Shown here: one piece after another, positions 9,486 through 19,080 of the stretch
Position numbering within the stretch: position 1 is the stretch's first letter
Layout: each line of letters begins with the position of its first letter
Source of the DNA: Bartonella taylorii
GTDB taxonomy: Bacteria; Pseudomonadota; Alphaproteobacteria; Rhizobiales; Rhizobiaceae
Reading direction: 5' to 3'
DNA length: 64,000 nt
NCBI RefSeq assembly: GCF_023920105.1
Contig: NZ_CP083693.1
Location: 1,567,001-1,631,000, forward strand
Notes under the pieces: model-generated
The model's input: only the letters and a program-made list of their open reading frames with translations
Databases searched by the model: none
What the model was told of the DNA's origin: nothing
Made by a program: the position numbers and the translations under genes

Positions 9486-10150
9486 TACAGCGCTCCTAAC
9501 AGATAAACCATGGTGAAAACACCAACCCACACAATATCAAGTAAATGCCAGAAAATTGAAAGACATGCCAAACGCGTTTTATTATCCCGATCTAAGCCAC
9601 AACGACGAAGATGAAAAAACATCACTACCATCCAAAGAAGACCAACACTCACATGAAGACCATGGGTGCCAACCAAAGCAAAAAACGCTGACCAATAAGC
9701 AGATAGAATTTCTCGTCCAAAAAGCTGTAAACCTGTTGCAGGATCAATACCAGCATAAGCATTAGGATCGTAATAGAACACCTCGCTCAAAAGTTCATGG
9801 AATTCGTAAATTTCCATTCCAATAAAGCAACATCCAAGTACAAAGGTAATAATCATCCATAAACGCACACCACTAAGATTACCTTTATGCGCTTGTACCA
9901 TTACAAACCCATAAGTAATTGATGATAGCAATAAAATGGCAGTTTCAACCAAAACAAATTTTAAATCAATAAACTCACTGCCAGCTTTGCCTCCTCCATA
10001 AGAAGCAGAAAAAACAGCAAAACTTGAAAAAAGCGTCGAGAACAGGATCAAATCCGAAAGAATATAGACCCAAAAACCAAATATCATTACCGAACTACTA
10101 TCATGATGATGCTCATCAATGTGAGCATTATCCATTGTTATCGCACTCAT
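9485..10150 (-). CDS. cyoC: Cytochrome o ubiquinol oxidase subunit III
   Basis: The 221-residue membrane protein of the COX3 family has five predicted helices, among them FGFWVYILSDLILFSTLFSSFAVF, FVLVETAILLLSSITYGFVM and the motif GTHGLHVSVGLLWMVVMF. It is a structural subunit of the bo3 quinol oxidase in the inner membrane. The histidine-rich N-terminus (HIDEHHHDSS) is typical of rhizobial CyoC. Its ATG overlaps the cyoB stop by 4 bp (ATGA) and its stop overlaps cyoD, so translation is likely coupled through cyoB-cyoC-cyoD. Confidence 0.95.
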   Translation of the reverse strand: MSAITMDNAHIDEHHHDSSSVMIFGFWVYILSDLILFSTLFSSFAVFSASYGGGKAGSEFIDLKFVLVETAILLLSSITYGFVMVQAHKGNLSGVRLWMIITFVLGCCFIGMEIYEFHELLSEVFYYDPNAYAGIDPATGLQLFGREILSAYWSAFFALVGTHGLHVSVGLLWMVVMFFHLRRCGLDRDNKTRLACLSIFWHLLDIVWVGVFTMVYLLGAL

Positions 10151-12165
10151 ACTGTTGCTCCTTGTTCTTTAAGAACAGCCGTAAAAGCATCTTCAGTTTT
10201 TTGTACTTCTTCAGCTGGAATATAATAACCATGGTGGTCACCTATTAATGAATGACACACAATCGTTGCAACAAAGCCAATCATTCCAATCGCAACGAGC
10301 CACCAAATATGCCAAACAAGCGCAAAACCAACAACTAATGAAAAGAATCCCGCAATAATTCCAGCTGATGTATTTGACGGCATATGAATTTTTGAAAACC
10401 CACTTGTCGGACGTTGATAACCATTCTTCTTCATATTCCAATAAGCATCATCAGTTTCTACTCTCGGAATTATCGCAAAATTGTAAGAAGGAGGAGGTGA
10501 AGAAGTAGACCATTCAAGAGTCCGTGCATCACCCCAAGAATCATTTAATGTTATCGGTAAGCGTCCCTTATGTTTGATACCATACCAAATCGCCAAAACA
10601 ACTTGCAGCACAAAACAAAGAATACCAAGCAAGATAATAAGTGCCCCCAGTGCAGCAATCATAAACATTGGCTGCCAACTAGGTTCCATATAATGTTGAA
10701 GACGACGTGTTGCACCCATTAGCCCAAGCGCATAAACTGGGAAAAAAGCAAGGTAAAAACCAATGAACCAACACCAGAAAGATGCAATACCAAGTGCCCG
10801 ATTCGGTTTATAACCAAAAACTTTTGGAAACCAAAAAGCAAGCCCAGCTAAATAAGCAAAAACGACACCTCCAATAATTGTATGATGGAAATGTGCTACC
10901 AAAAAGAGCGAATTATGAAACTGCCAATCAGCAGGTACAATAGATAACAAAACGCCTGTTAATCCACCACCAACGAACGTAAAAATCATTCCCATGCACC
11001 AAAGCATTGGAGGCTCAAAGCGAATCCGACCTTTATGCATAGTCAGCAACCAATTAAAAACTTTAACACCCGTTGGAACGGCGATAATCATCGTTGCAAT
11101 ACCAAAGAAGGTATTTACAGCCTCACCTCCACCCATCGTAAAGAAATGATGCCCCCAAACGAGCATAGAAAGAATTAAAATAACCAACATTGCCCATACC
11201 ATTGAAGTATAACCAAAGAGGCGCTTTGAAGAAAAAGTTGAGACAACCTCAGAAACAATCCCAAAAGCAGGAACAACCAAAACATAAACTTCAGGATGAC
11301 CAAAAATCCAAACATAGTTAATCCATACCATCGGATTTCCGCCACCAACATTGGTGAAGAAATTCATACCCAAATAACGATCACATGCCAAGAGTGCAAA
11401 TGCTACAGCTAAAACGGGATAAATAACTAAAATAAGGATATTACTAACGAAAGCGCTCCAACAAAAGACGGGCATTTTCATCATTGTCATCCCAGGAGCA
11501 CGCATTTTAATAATGGTCGCAACAAAATTGATTGCCCCCATCGTTGTCGCGATACCGGAAAGCTGAAGCGACCATAAATAATAATCTACCCCTGTGTCTG
11601 GACTATTTTGCAATTCAGAGAAAGGTGGATACATCAACCAACCACCACGACCAAAATTACCGACACCTAGTGATATGTTAATTAATATTGCCCCTGCAGC
11701 AGTAATCCAAAAACCTAAATTATTCGCAAAAGGAAAAGCAACATCACGCGCACCAATTTGAAGCGGTATAAGATAATTGAACAGACCAAATAAAATTGGC
11801 GTTGCCATGAAGAAAATCATAATGGTACCATGGGCCGAAAAAATCTGATCAAAATGCTCAGGAGGCAAATACCCTGCCGACTCACTGCCAAGTGCTAAAG
11901 CCTGGTGCGTTCGCATCATAATTGCATCGGCAAAACCGCGAACAAGCATGATAATGCCAAGCACGATATACATAATGCCAATGCGTTTATGATCAACTGT
12001 TGTAATCCAATTTCGCCATAAAACGCCCCACCATCCAAGTACTGTCAAAGCAATAACAGCAATCAAACCACCCACAACAATCGCAATACATGTGTATAAA
12101 ACGATTGGCTCATGTGCAAGTGCATGAAAGGCACCAGCCGTAGGATCTGTAAGTCTTCCAAACAT
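10147..12165 (-). CDS. cyoB: Cytochrome o ubiquinol oxidase subunit I
   Basis: The 672-residue haem-copper oxidase core (E. coli CyoB is 663) reduces oxygen to water while pumping protons. The cross-linked His-Tyr motif WIFGHPEVYVLVVPAFG is present, as are the Cu-B His pair in WGHHFFTMGG and the haem ligands in VAHFHHTIIGG. About 15 membrane helices are visible. The N-terminal DHKRIGIMYI motif is standard. It is the second gene of cyoABCD, 74 bp after cyoA. It oxidises ubiquinol directly, so it needs no cytochrome c. Confidence 0.97.
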   Translation of the reverse strand: MFGRLTDPTAGAFHALAHEPIVLYTCIAIVVGGLIAVIALTVLGWWGVLWRNWITTVDHKRIGIMYIVLGIIMLVRGFADAIMMRTHQALALGSESAGYLPPEHFDQIFSAHGTIMIFFMATPILFGLFNYLIPLQIGARDVAFPFANNLGFWITAAGAILINISLGVGNFGRGGWLMYPPFSELQNSPDTGVDYYLWSLQLSGIATTMGAINFVATIIKMRAPGMTMMKMPVFCWSAFVSNILILVIYPVLAVAFALLACDRYLGMNFFTNVGGGNPMVWINYVWIFGHPEVYVLVVPAFGIVSEVVSTFSSKRLFGYTSMVWAMLVILILSMLVWGHHFFTMGGGEAVNTFFGIATMIIAVPTGVKVFNWLLTMHKGRIRFEPPMLWCMGMIFTFVGGGLTGVLLSIVPADWQFHNSLFLVAHFHHTIIGGVVFAYLAGLAFWFPKVFGYKPNRALGIASFWCWFIGFYLAFFPVYALGLMGATRRLQHYMEPSWQPMFMIAALGALIILLGILCFVLQVVLAIWYGIKHKGRLPITLNDSWGDARTLEWSTSSPPPSYNFAIIPRVETDDAYWNMKKNGYQRPTSGFSKIHMPSNTSAGIIAGFFSLVVGFALVWHIWWLVAIGMIGFVATIVCHSLIGDHHGYYIPAEEVQKTEDAFTAVLKEQGATV

Positions 12166-12239
12166 TTCTCAACCCGTATCAAATAAATTTCAGTTTAAAG
12201 AAACCTTATTTTTAAAAGAGTTCCTTCTCGATTGATGCC

Positions 12240-13211
12240 CTAAATAACATCAGGATCAAAAACAGAACAAAGCGCGCCCCAAAGCGTCTGAGCCGCAGCA
12301 CGCTTCATTAAGTCCTCATTACATACCGTATTTTCATCAACACATCGATTGACAATCCGGTAGTAAAGCCGCTTCTCAACGGGTGCAAAATAACGCACTT
12401 CAGCATCTTTTTCCTTCGCAGCAATATCACCCATACGAGGCGCAATAGAAAGCTGACGATAAGACGCACGATCAAGGATTTGGCCACTAGCCCGAGCTTT
12501 AGAAATCCAATTGTCAAAATCCTGCAAAGAGACAGAATGCCATTGAAATCGCATCCCTGCAAAACCATCACCACTGTAATTCGCTGAGCTTCCTTTGAAT
12601 ATTCCTTGCTCATCAGCTACCAAATGCAACTTAGAATTCATTTGTGGCATAGCGTAAAGAACTGTGCCCAGTTTTGGTACCCAAAAAGCGTTGACAGAAC
12701 TTTCTGACGTTAATTGCAACAAAACCTGACGACCTTTAGGCGCGTAAATTTCATTAATCGACGCAACATTGTATTCAGGATAAATAAAGAGCCATTTCCA
12801 ATCAAGAGCGACAACATCTACTTGCAACGGCTTCCCTTCGCCAACAACTTCCACTGGAAGTGGATTCTCTGGTTCAAGCTGATAGGTGTAATAGGCTGTC
12901 AACGCACCCAAAACCATCACGATAACAATTGGAATACCCCACATAAATGCTTCAATTTTATTTGAATGCCCCCAATCAGGTAAATACTCTGCTGCCGCAT
13001 TTGACGCACGATATTTAATGGCTAAAAATACCACACTGATCATAACTGGAATCACAACGCAAAGCATAACAGCAACACAAATAACGATCAAAATAAGCTG
13101 TTGCCTCGCAACATATCCTGCTGGGTTAATAACGTCAAATTTACAACCTGACAAAAGCAACACTGCCCCTAAAATCACGAGCATCTTTATTTGTCTAACA
13201 AAGTTTCTCAT
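12240..13211 (-). CDS. cyoA: Cytochrome o ubiquinol oxidase subunit II
   Basis: The 323-residue lipoprotein subunit has a signal peptide ending in the lipobox LLLSGC, two membrane helices (LILIVICVAVMLCVVIPVMI and AFMWGIPIVIVMVLGALTAYY), and a periplasmic cupredoxin domain with VDVVALDWKWLFIYPEY. As in quinol oxidases, the Cu-A cysteine pair found in cytochrome c oxidases is absent. It is the first gene of the cyo operon, so the promoter should lie in 13212-13325. Confidence 0.95.
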   Translation of the reverse strand: MRNFVRQIKMLVILGAVLLLSGCKFDVINPAGYVARQQLILIVICVAVMLCVVIPVMISVVFLAIKYRASNAAAEYLPDWGHSNKIEAFMWGIPIVIVMVLGALTAYYTYQLEPENPLPVEVVGEGKPLQVDVVALDWKWLFIYPEYNVASINEIYAPKGRQVLLQLTSESSVNAFWVPKLGTVLYAMPQMNSKLHLVADEQGIFKGSSANYSGDGFAGMRFQWHSVSLQDFDNWISKARASGQILDRASYRQLSIAPRMGDIAAKEKDAEVRYFAPVEKRLYYRIVNRCVDENTVCNEDLMKRAAAQTLWGALCSVFDPDVI

Positions 13212-13325
13212 TTTACCTGCCCATCATACATATCAGAAGTTGTCACTAAAAAACGACAAAATCTCAATGAGATGCTTACCTATTTAAAAAGAATTATCAA
13301 GTAAATTCAAATACCCTCATCGATA

Positions 13326-13790
13326 TTATACAATTTTTGATCCCTCTATGCTAAATTTAAGCCTCTTAGCAATATATTCAAGCGCAAACCGATATCCATC
13401 ACTCCCACAGCCGGCAATAATCGCATCCACACCTATAGACGTATAAGAATGGTGGCGAAAAGCTTCACGCTGATAAATATTAGATAAGTGAACCTCTACT
13501 TTCGTCCCTGAAAATATTTTTAATGCATCAAGAAGTGCAACAGATGTATGGCTGTAAGCAGCTGGATTTATGATCAATCCAGCACTCACCCCAATCGCTG
13601 CTTGGATCCATTCTATCAATTGACCCTCACAGTTACTTTGATGAAAGTGTACCATCACACCAGCTCTTGTTGCCCATTCCCTACAAAATTTTTCAATATC
13701 TTCTAGGGTTTCAGTTCCGTAAATTTCTGGCTCACGTTGACCTAGAAAATTTAAATTAGGACCATTTAGAACCGTTATAACTTTAGACAT
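13326..13790 (-). CDS. aroQ: 3-dehydroquinate dehydratase, type II
   Basis: The 154-residue enzyme of the shikimate pathway converts 3-dehydroquinate to 3-dehydroshikimate. The type II signature LNGPNLNFLGQREPEIYG carries Arg19 and catalytic Tyr24. NPAAYSHTSVALLDAL carries Asn75 and His81, and VEVHLSNIYQREAFR carries catalytic His101. The length is typical. It lies between recF and cyoA on the same strand with short gaps. Its pathway partner aroA is elsewhere in the window (41775-43103). Confidence 0.96.
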   Translation of the reverse strand: MSKVITVLNGPNLNFLGQREPEIYGTETLEDIEKFCREWATRAGVMVHFHQSNCEGQLIEWIQAAIGVSAGLIINPAAYSHTSVALLDALKIFSGTKVEVHLSNIYQREAFRHHSYTSIGVDAIIAGCGSDGYRFALEYIAKRLKFSIEGSKIV

Positions 13791-13843
13791 AGCAAGCCTC
13801 TCACCTCGACCATCACCTTATAAAAAAATTTTTAGCATATTTC

Positions 13844-14986
13844 TTACTGCAATAAAGCTCCATCCTTTATTTCAAAAAATTCTGCTCGTCCTTTTAAGGC
13901 ATCAAATAAAATGCGATCTGTTCCTGTCATAAATGTTTGTCCACCTAGGTCATCAAGAATATCAAATAAAGCAGCACGCCTATAAGAATCAAGATGCGCA
14001 GCCATTTCATCAAGAAGAAGAATAGGAGCCCTATACGACATCATCCCTGTTAAACGCGCATGACACAAAACCAAACCTGTCAACAGAGCTTTTTGTTCAC
14101 CAGTTGAACAAGATCCTGCAACCATATTTTTATCAGCATAAAAAACCTGCAAATCTGTGCGATGTGGTCCCTCTAATGTCCGCCCAGCAGCACGATCTAT
14201 TGCGCGGTTATATTGCAACCGATCACAAAATTGCTCTTCAACCTCAACCGCCGATATCTTACTTAGAGCCGTTTCTAAAAAACCATCAATTTGCAAAAAA
14301 GCCCGTGGAAAAGGTATCTGAGATGGCATTTGTGAAAATATCTCATTTAAAAGCCGAATAACATCAATACGCGCCGCAGCAATAGCCGTCGCAAGTTCTG
14401 CCATTTGCTTTTCTAAAGCATCAAACCAAGCACAATCATCATTTCCATCCGAAAACAAACGATTACGTGCACGCATAGCCCTATCATAATCTGCTATGCG
14501 GCGACTATGCAAAGGATCAATAGCCAAAACCATACGATCCAAAAAACGACGACGCTCAAGCGCAGAACCTGTAAAAAGCCCGTCCATAGAAGGAGTTAGA
14601 ATACTAATATGACAGTAATCTGTTAAGCAATCACCTGTCTCATTTACACCATTAATATGCACTTTTCGACTGTTATCATCAATTTCCAAAGCTGTACCAA
14701 TATTTACTTCACCATAAAGAGCACATTCAAGACGCGCAAACACAACAAACCCTTCGCCTCTACTATCTGCAAAACTAACATCAGAATAAGACGCACGCCG
14801 CAAACCACGACCAGGAGAAAGAAAAGATAACGCCTCTAAAAGATTGGTCTTACCAGCACCATTATGGCCAGTAAAAACCACATGCTGACCTGAAAAACGA
14901 ATGTTAAAATAAGGATAATTGCGATAACGCCAAAGCTTTAGCTGTCTCACTGCCACTTTGTGCACATGACCAGCCATGCATTGCAA
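13844..14986 (-). CDS. recF: DNA replication and repair protein RecF
   Basis: SMC-like ATPase of about 380 residues that helps RecOR load RecA at single-strand gaps. Walker A is FTGHNGAGKTNLLEALSFLS near residues 33-52, the ABC-like signature is CSTGEQKALLTGLVL, and Walker B is PILLLDEMAAHLD. The track start is TTG at 14986 with GGGAAG upstream; an ATG three codons in (14977) is the alternative. It follows dnaN by 11 bp, giving the classic dnaA-dnaN-recF order. Confidence 0.95.
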   Translation of the reverse strand: MQCMAGHVHKVAVRQLKLWRYRNYPYFNIRFSGQHVVFTGHNGAGKTNLLEALSFLSPGRGLRRASYSDVSFADSRGEGFVVFARLECALYGEVNIGTALEIDDNSRKVHINGVNETGDCLTDYCHISILTPSMDGLFTGSALERRRFLDRMVLAIDPLHSRRIADYDRAMRARNRLFSDGNDDCAWFDALEKQMAELATAIAAARIDVIRLLNEIFSQMPSQIPFPRAFLQIDGFLETALSKISAVEVEEQFCDRLQYNRAIDRAAGRTLEGPHRTDLQVFYADKNMVAGSCSTGEQKALLTGLVLCHARLTGMMSYRAPILLLDEMAAHLDSYRRAALFDILDDLGGQTFMTGTDRILFDALKGRAEFFEIKDGALLQ

Positions 14987-14997
14987 AACAATCTTCC

Positions 14998-16119
14998 CTA
15001 AACGCGAATAGGCATCAGCACGTAAAGTGCATCCGCATCATCATTATCACGAATCAGAGCTGGAGCGACAGCATCAGCCAACATAAAAACCATCTCATCA
15101 CTCGAAAATTGCCCTGCAATATCCAAAAGATAACGTGAATTAAACCCTATCTCAAGCGGATCAGATGTGTAATTTGCCGCTAATTGATCTTCCGCGCTTC
15201 CCGAATCAGGATTATTAACGACAAGCCTCAATTGCCCATGCTCAATCGTCAACTTCACCGCACGCCCACGATCACTCGAAATTGTTGAAACACGATCAAC
15301 CGCAGAAGAAAAATCCTGCCTATTGACAATCAACTTTTTATCATTTCCAAGAGGGATAACACGTTGATAATCTGGAAATGTTCCGTCAATTAATTTTGAT
15401 GTAAAAACCACAGAACCTACAGAAAAACGAATCTTCGTCTCTGAGAGCTCTACACACATATCCCCATCAATTTCTTCTGAAAGAAGTTTTTGTAATTCCC
15501 CTACGGCTTTACGAGGAATAATGACACCTGGCATACCATCAACACCTGAAGGAGCTTCCATATCAACTTGTGCCAAACGGTGACCATCGGTCGCAACTAA
15601 ACGCAGTTTCAAAATACCGTCATTAACAACATGAAAATAAATACCATTAAGATAATAACGTGTTTCTTCAGTAGAAATAGCAAATTGCGTACAATCAAGT
15701 AAATGTTTTAACCTCAATGCTGGCAGAGAGAAACGATAACCGAACTGACCCGGAAGCGATTCTGGAAAATCTATTTTTGGAAGACACTGAAGCTGAAAAT
15801 GTGCACAACCCGAAATAACGGACATGGTATTTGCTTGATTTACATCAACCGATAATACGATTTCACTGCCATCAGGAAGTTTTCGAACTATGTCATATAG
15901 CAAATGTGCTGGAACGGTTATTGCCCCAGCTTGTTCAACATTTGCTATAAAAAATTCCGTAACCTCTAAATCAAGATCTGTTGCTTTTAATTGTATGCGA
16001 CCGTCATCTGCATCAATCAGCACATTCGATAAAATAGGAACAGTATTACGGCGTTCCACCACACGGTGAACACGACCAAGAGACTTGAGAAATTGATTGC
16101 GATCAACTGTAATACGCAT
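14998..16119 (-). CDS. dnaN: DNA polymerase III beta sliding clamp
   Basis: The 373-residue clamp has the conserved N-terminus MRITVDRNQFLKSLGRVHRVVERRNTVPILSNVLI and three repeated clamp folds. Examples are LVATDGHRLAQVDMEAP in the second and the C-terminal VLMPIRV, which ends in the motif that normally interacts with partners. It forms the ring that tethers polymerase III and repair proteins to DNA. The ATG at 16119 is chosen over an upstream start at 16143 because homologues begin at MRITV. It lies between dnaA and recF, all on the minus strand. Confidence 0.96.
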   Translation of the reverse strand: MRITVDRNQFLKSLGRVHRVVERRNTVPILSNVLIDADDGRIQLKATDLDLEVTEFFIANVEQAGAITVPAHLLYDIVRKLPDGSEIVLSVDVNQANTMSVISGCAHFQLQCLPKIDFPESLPGQFGYRFSLPALRLKHLLDCTQFAISTEETRYYLNGIYFHVVNDGILKLRLVATDGHRLAQVDMEAPSGVDGMPGVIIPRKAVGELQKLLSEEIDGDMCVELSETKIRFSVGSVVFTSKLIDGTFPDYQRVIPLGNDKKLIVNRQDFSSAVDRVSTISSDRGRAVKLTIEHGQLRLVVNNPDSGSAEDQLAANYTSDPLEIGFNSRYLLDIAGQFSSDEMVFMLADAVAPALIRDNDDADALYVLMPIRV

Positions 16120-16312
16120 AAAATCCCCGTTACTATTTACCAAAAACTATAAAATTCTCTAGATTGAAAATAACCTATCCCCTTAAGAATCACCTATTGA
16201 ACTCTATTCAACCTCTTTTAAAATGGCAAGCCACTACTGCACAAGAAAAAACAGCACTCCTTATTAAGCTCTTTATTACAATATTTCTCCAAAGAGAGAA
16301 AACCTGTAAACA

Positions 16313-17881
16313 CTACGCAGCCTGTTCTCCAATCAACCGCTTAAGCAATTCAAGCTCTTTAGCAAGCGTTTGATCACCACAAACCAAATCTTCAATTTTA
16401 CGTACAGCATGTAAAACTGTCGTATGATCACGCCCACCAAAACGGCGCCCAATTTCTGGCAGTGAACGAGGCGTTAACATTTTTGCTAAATACATTGCAA
16501 CTTGCCTCGGCTTCACAACTGTACGCGTCCGACGATTAGACAATAAATCCTGCTTAGAAACATTATAATGGCGTGCAACTGTACGTTGAATTTCTTCGAT
16601 CCGGATACGCTTAGGTTCGCCAGAACGTGTCAAATGACCTAATAATTCATCAATCCGTTCTAAAGATAAATCAGACTCGAAAGATTGACGGAACAATAAC
16701 TGATTAAATGCTCCTTCAATATCACGTCCCGACCCCGAAACCGTTCTAGCAATATACTCCAAAATATCATCGGAAATTGAGATCATATTATCATCTTGTT
16801 GCGCCAACTTTAATCGCTGATGTAGCATTTTCAAACGCATTTCATAATCTGGTGCTTCCATTTCAAGGGCTACCCCTCCCTGAAGACGAGAGCGAACCCG
16901 AAGATCAAGCGATTCTAATTCTGCTGGTGGACGATCCGCAGCCACAACAACTTGTTTTGCACTATCAAGCAACATATTAAGCAAATGACAAAATTCGTGT
17001 TGAATCGACTTTCCTTGCAAAAATTGCATATCATCAATAATGAGAAGATCAATATCACGAAGCTGCTCTTTAAAAGAAAGAGCATCATTATCACGAATAG
17101 CCGTTGCAAAACGCCACATAAAATATTCAGCGGTCAAATAAATAACCCGCGCAGGCGAACGCTTCAGTGCAGCAGCTGCAATAGCTTGAAGCAAATGTGT
17201 TTTTCCTAAACCAACAGACGCATGAACAAAAAGAGGATTAAATCTTAAGGCACTTTTATGCCCTTCCGCAATCGAACGTGCAGCAGCTAAAGCAACACGA
17301 TTAGAAGAACCTTCTACAAAACTTTCAAAAGTATAACGAGAATCAAGCGGTGAACCAAAAATACCTGCTCGAACACTTTTTACGGAATGCTCTGTGTAAT
17401 TCTCAACAAAAGATGGAGTCGTCTGTTCTTCCAGAACAACAGGAGCTGTACTCGTTTTACAAACCACACCTCCCGAAACACGCTTCATACCACGAACGAT
17501 AACTTCAACGCGAAGAATCGCTGAATTCTCTTGTTTCCATAAATTTGTCAAAAGAGAACCATAGTGATTATTAATCCATGAACGCAAAAATGCTGTAGGA
17601 ACAGAAAGCTTCACAAGATTACGGCTATACTCAGCAAGTTTCACACGACCAAACCAACTCGTATAAGCCTCGATACCAACCTGCGCCTTTAATTGCGCCA
17701 TCACACGTGCGAAAGCCGCCGTGCCCTCCTCCTCTAAAATAATAGGATGCTCTACAGAAGCATCTCTATTCACCGCTCCACCACTATCTGTCATCTTACT
17801 CTTGATTATTTTCTCTGCCGACAGGATATTCACCGAAACCCTTTTAAAGGAACTAGCTTTAGAGTTCAATTTATCCACCAT
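16313..17881 (-). CDS. dnaA: Chromosomal replication initiator protein DnaA
   Basis: The 522-residue AAA+ initiator has an N-terminal domain ([21 protein letters not shown]), a variable linker, Walker [20 protein letters not shown], Walker [14 protein letters not shown], and the C-terminal DNA-binding domain with [20 protein letters not shown] and [15 protein letters not shown], the DnaA signature. It opens the origin and loads DnaB. The ATG at 17881 has AGGATGAAAG before it. A near-consensus DnaA box (TTATCCACC, 17871-17879) overlaps the first codons, and more boxes lie upstream at 18406-18428, suggesting autoregulation. Confidence 0.97.
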   Translation of the reverse strand: MVDKLNSKASSFKRVSVNILSAEKIIKSKMTDSGGAVNRDASVEHPIILEEEGTAAFARVMAQLKAQVGIEAYTSWFGRVKLAEYSRNLVKLSVPTAFLRSWINNHYGSLLTNLWKQENSAILRVEVIVRGMKRVSGGVVCKTSTAPVVLEEQTTPSFVENYTEHSVKSVRAGIFGSPLDSRYTFESFVEGSSNRVALAAARSIAEGHKSALRFNPLFVHASVGLGKTHLLQAIAAAALKRSPARVIYLTAEYFMWRFATAIRDNDALSFKEQLRDIDLLIIDDMQFLQGKSIQHEFCHLLNMLLDSAKQVVVAADRPPAELESLDLRVRSRLQGGVALEMEAPDYEMRLKMLHQRLKLAQQDDNMISISDDILEYIARTVSGSGRDIEGAFNQLLFRQSFESDLSLERIDELLGHLTRSGEPKRIRIEEIQRTVARHYNVSKQDLLSNRRTRTVVKPRQVAMYLAKMLTPRSLPEIGRRFGGRDHTTVLHAVRKIEDLVCGDQTLAKELELLKRLIGEQAA

Positions 17882-18405
17882 CTTTCATCCTGATAAAAAT
17901 AAAAAATTTGTCCTACTAAACAGCTAAAAATAAACTTAGCGAAAGCAAAACGCCCTACCCCAAATAATATTACTTATCCTCCCCTAGGACAGTCTCATTA
18001 AAACCCCATCAATAAAGATGACCAATAAGATTTACTTGCATTCATGATATGATCCAATCCTCTAAAATGGTAAGCATACCAATCAAAAAAACTAAGAAAC
18101 ACGTTAAGAAAACCTCTCCAACATGAGAGCCCATTCACTCAGCGTAATACAGGATAATGAGTTGATGCGACCCCTGTATGTTTTTAGTCTCCATAAGAAC
18201 CATACAAAACAGCAGAGGTAAAATGCAAGAGGTCAAAATAAAATCAAAAGCCCCTAAAAAGTCACCATAAAGCTGCTCATATAAACTAGAGATGAGAAAA
18301 ATAATTGATTCAATTCATTTTTTTTTTCTAAATTTACCAATAATTAAAGAATCTCTTCAGATTAAAAAAAAAAAATAAAAATGCTTGACAAAAAAGACTC
18401 TGCAA

Positions 18406-18428
18406 AAATCCACAAAGCTTGTGGATAA
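18406..18428. promoter_or_regulatory. Pair of facing DnaA boxes
   Basis: TGTGGATAA at 18420-18428 is a perfect DnaA box (TTATCCACA on the minus strand). AAATCCACA at 18406-18414 faces it with two mismatches, 5 bp away. Together they form the inverted repeat TCCACA/TGTGGA. Confidence 0.65.
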
Positions 18429-18523
18429 CCGTATGAATTCTACAAATTTTCTCTACTCTTCCATGGAAAGAATCGCTGAAGATTCCTCTCCTTTAGAAGT
18501 GTCATATTTTCGTAAAAATGAAT

Positions 18524-18553
18524 AAAAAAAACCAGCACCTACAAAGATGCTGG
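18524..18553 (-). terminator. Rho-independent terminator of rpsT
   Basis: On the minus strand, CCAGCATC and GGTGCTGG form a stem (18532-18553) followed by eight Ts. It starts 27 bp after the rpsT stop, so rpsT read-through into the dnaA region should be limited. Confidence 0.9.
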
Positions 18554-18579
18554 CTTCAATTCTAAAAAATGGAAGAAAC

Positions 18580-18846
18580 TTAAACGCTAAGAGTTTTCAA
18601 ACGTTTTGCTAAACGCGATACTTTTCGCGCAGCAGTATTCTTATGAAAAACCCCTTTGGAAACCGCACGCATAATCTCAGGTTCAAAATTCTTAAATGCT
18701 ATTTCCGCAGATGCCTTATCACCACCAGCCAAAGCATCATCAAATTTACGTACGAAAGTACGAACGCGCGAACGGCGGGCCTTATTAACCTGCGTACGCG
18801 CCACAACTTTGCGCACCGCTTTTCGAGCGGAAGGTGTATTCGCCAT
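18580..18846 (-). CDS. rpsT: 30S ribosomal protein S20
   Basis: Basic protein of 88 residues with the S20 form: [31 protein letters not shown] at the start, then a second helix ending in [19 protein letters not shown]. It binds the 5' domain of 16S rRNA early in 30S assembly. It is monocistronic, with its own terminator and a spacer upstream that must hold the promoter. In many alphaproteobacteria rpsT lies close to dnaA or the origin, as here. Confidence 0.96.
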   Translation of the reverse strand: MANTPSARKAVRKVVARTQVNKARRSRVRTFVRKFDDALAGGDKASAEIAFKNFEPEIMRAVSKGVFHKNTAARKVSRLAKRLKTLSV

Positions 18847-19008
18847 AAATATCTCTCTCTTTCAACGCACAGGATAGGAAGCGTCTCAATAACATCTCTC
18901 CTAATCCAAATAAAATCAAGCCAAGCAAAACTATAAAGCTGCTGATAACTGTACGACTTATAACGCAATCCTCAAGCCAACGTCAATCGAATTTTCAAAA
19001 AGAGACAT

Positions 19009-19031
19009 AAAAAACAAGGACAAGCTCCTTG
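19009..19031 (-). terminator. Rho-independent terminator of acnA
   Basis: On the minus strand, CAAGGA-GCTTG-TCCTTG (19015-19031) is followed by six Ts. It lies about 50 bp past the acnA stop. Confidence 0.85.
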
Positions 19032-19080
19032 ATACTCACCTTAAGAGTTTTACAGGCGCTCCTAAACAAACAAATGCAAT

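Larger units (their letters stand above)
17882..18579. other. dnaA-rpsT spacer: dnaA control region, candidate oriC
   Basis: About 700 bp without a gene. It contains a T10 run (18318-18327), an A12 run (18364-18375), two facing DnaA boxes (18406-18428), and five GANTC sites at 18307, 18349, 18396, 18470 and 18481. A promoter-like TTGACA is at 18385-18390. The rpsT terminator is at 18524-18553. The combination of AT-rich DNA, DnaA boxes and CcrM sites fits an origin or a cell-cycle-controlled dnaA promoter. The half near dnaA (17930-18290) shows nothing clear. Confidence 0.55.
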
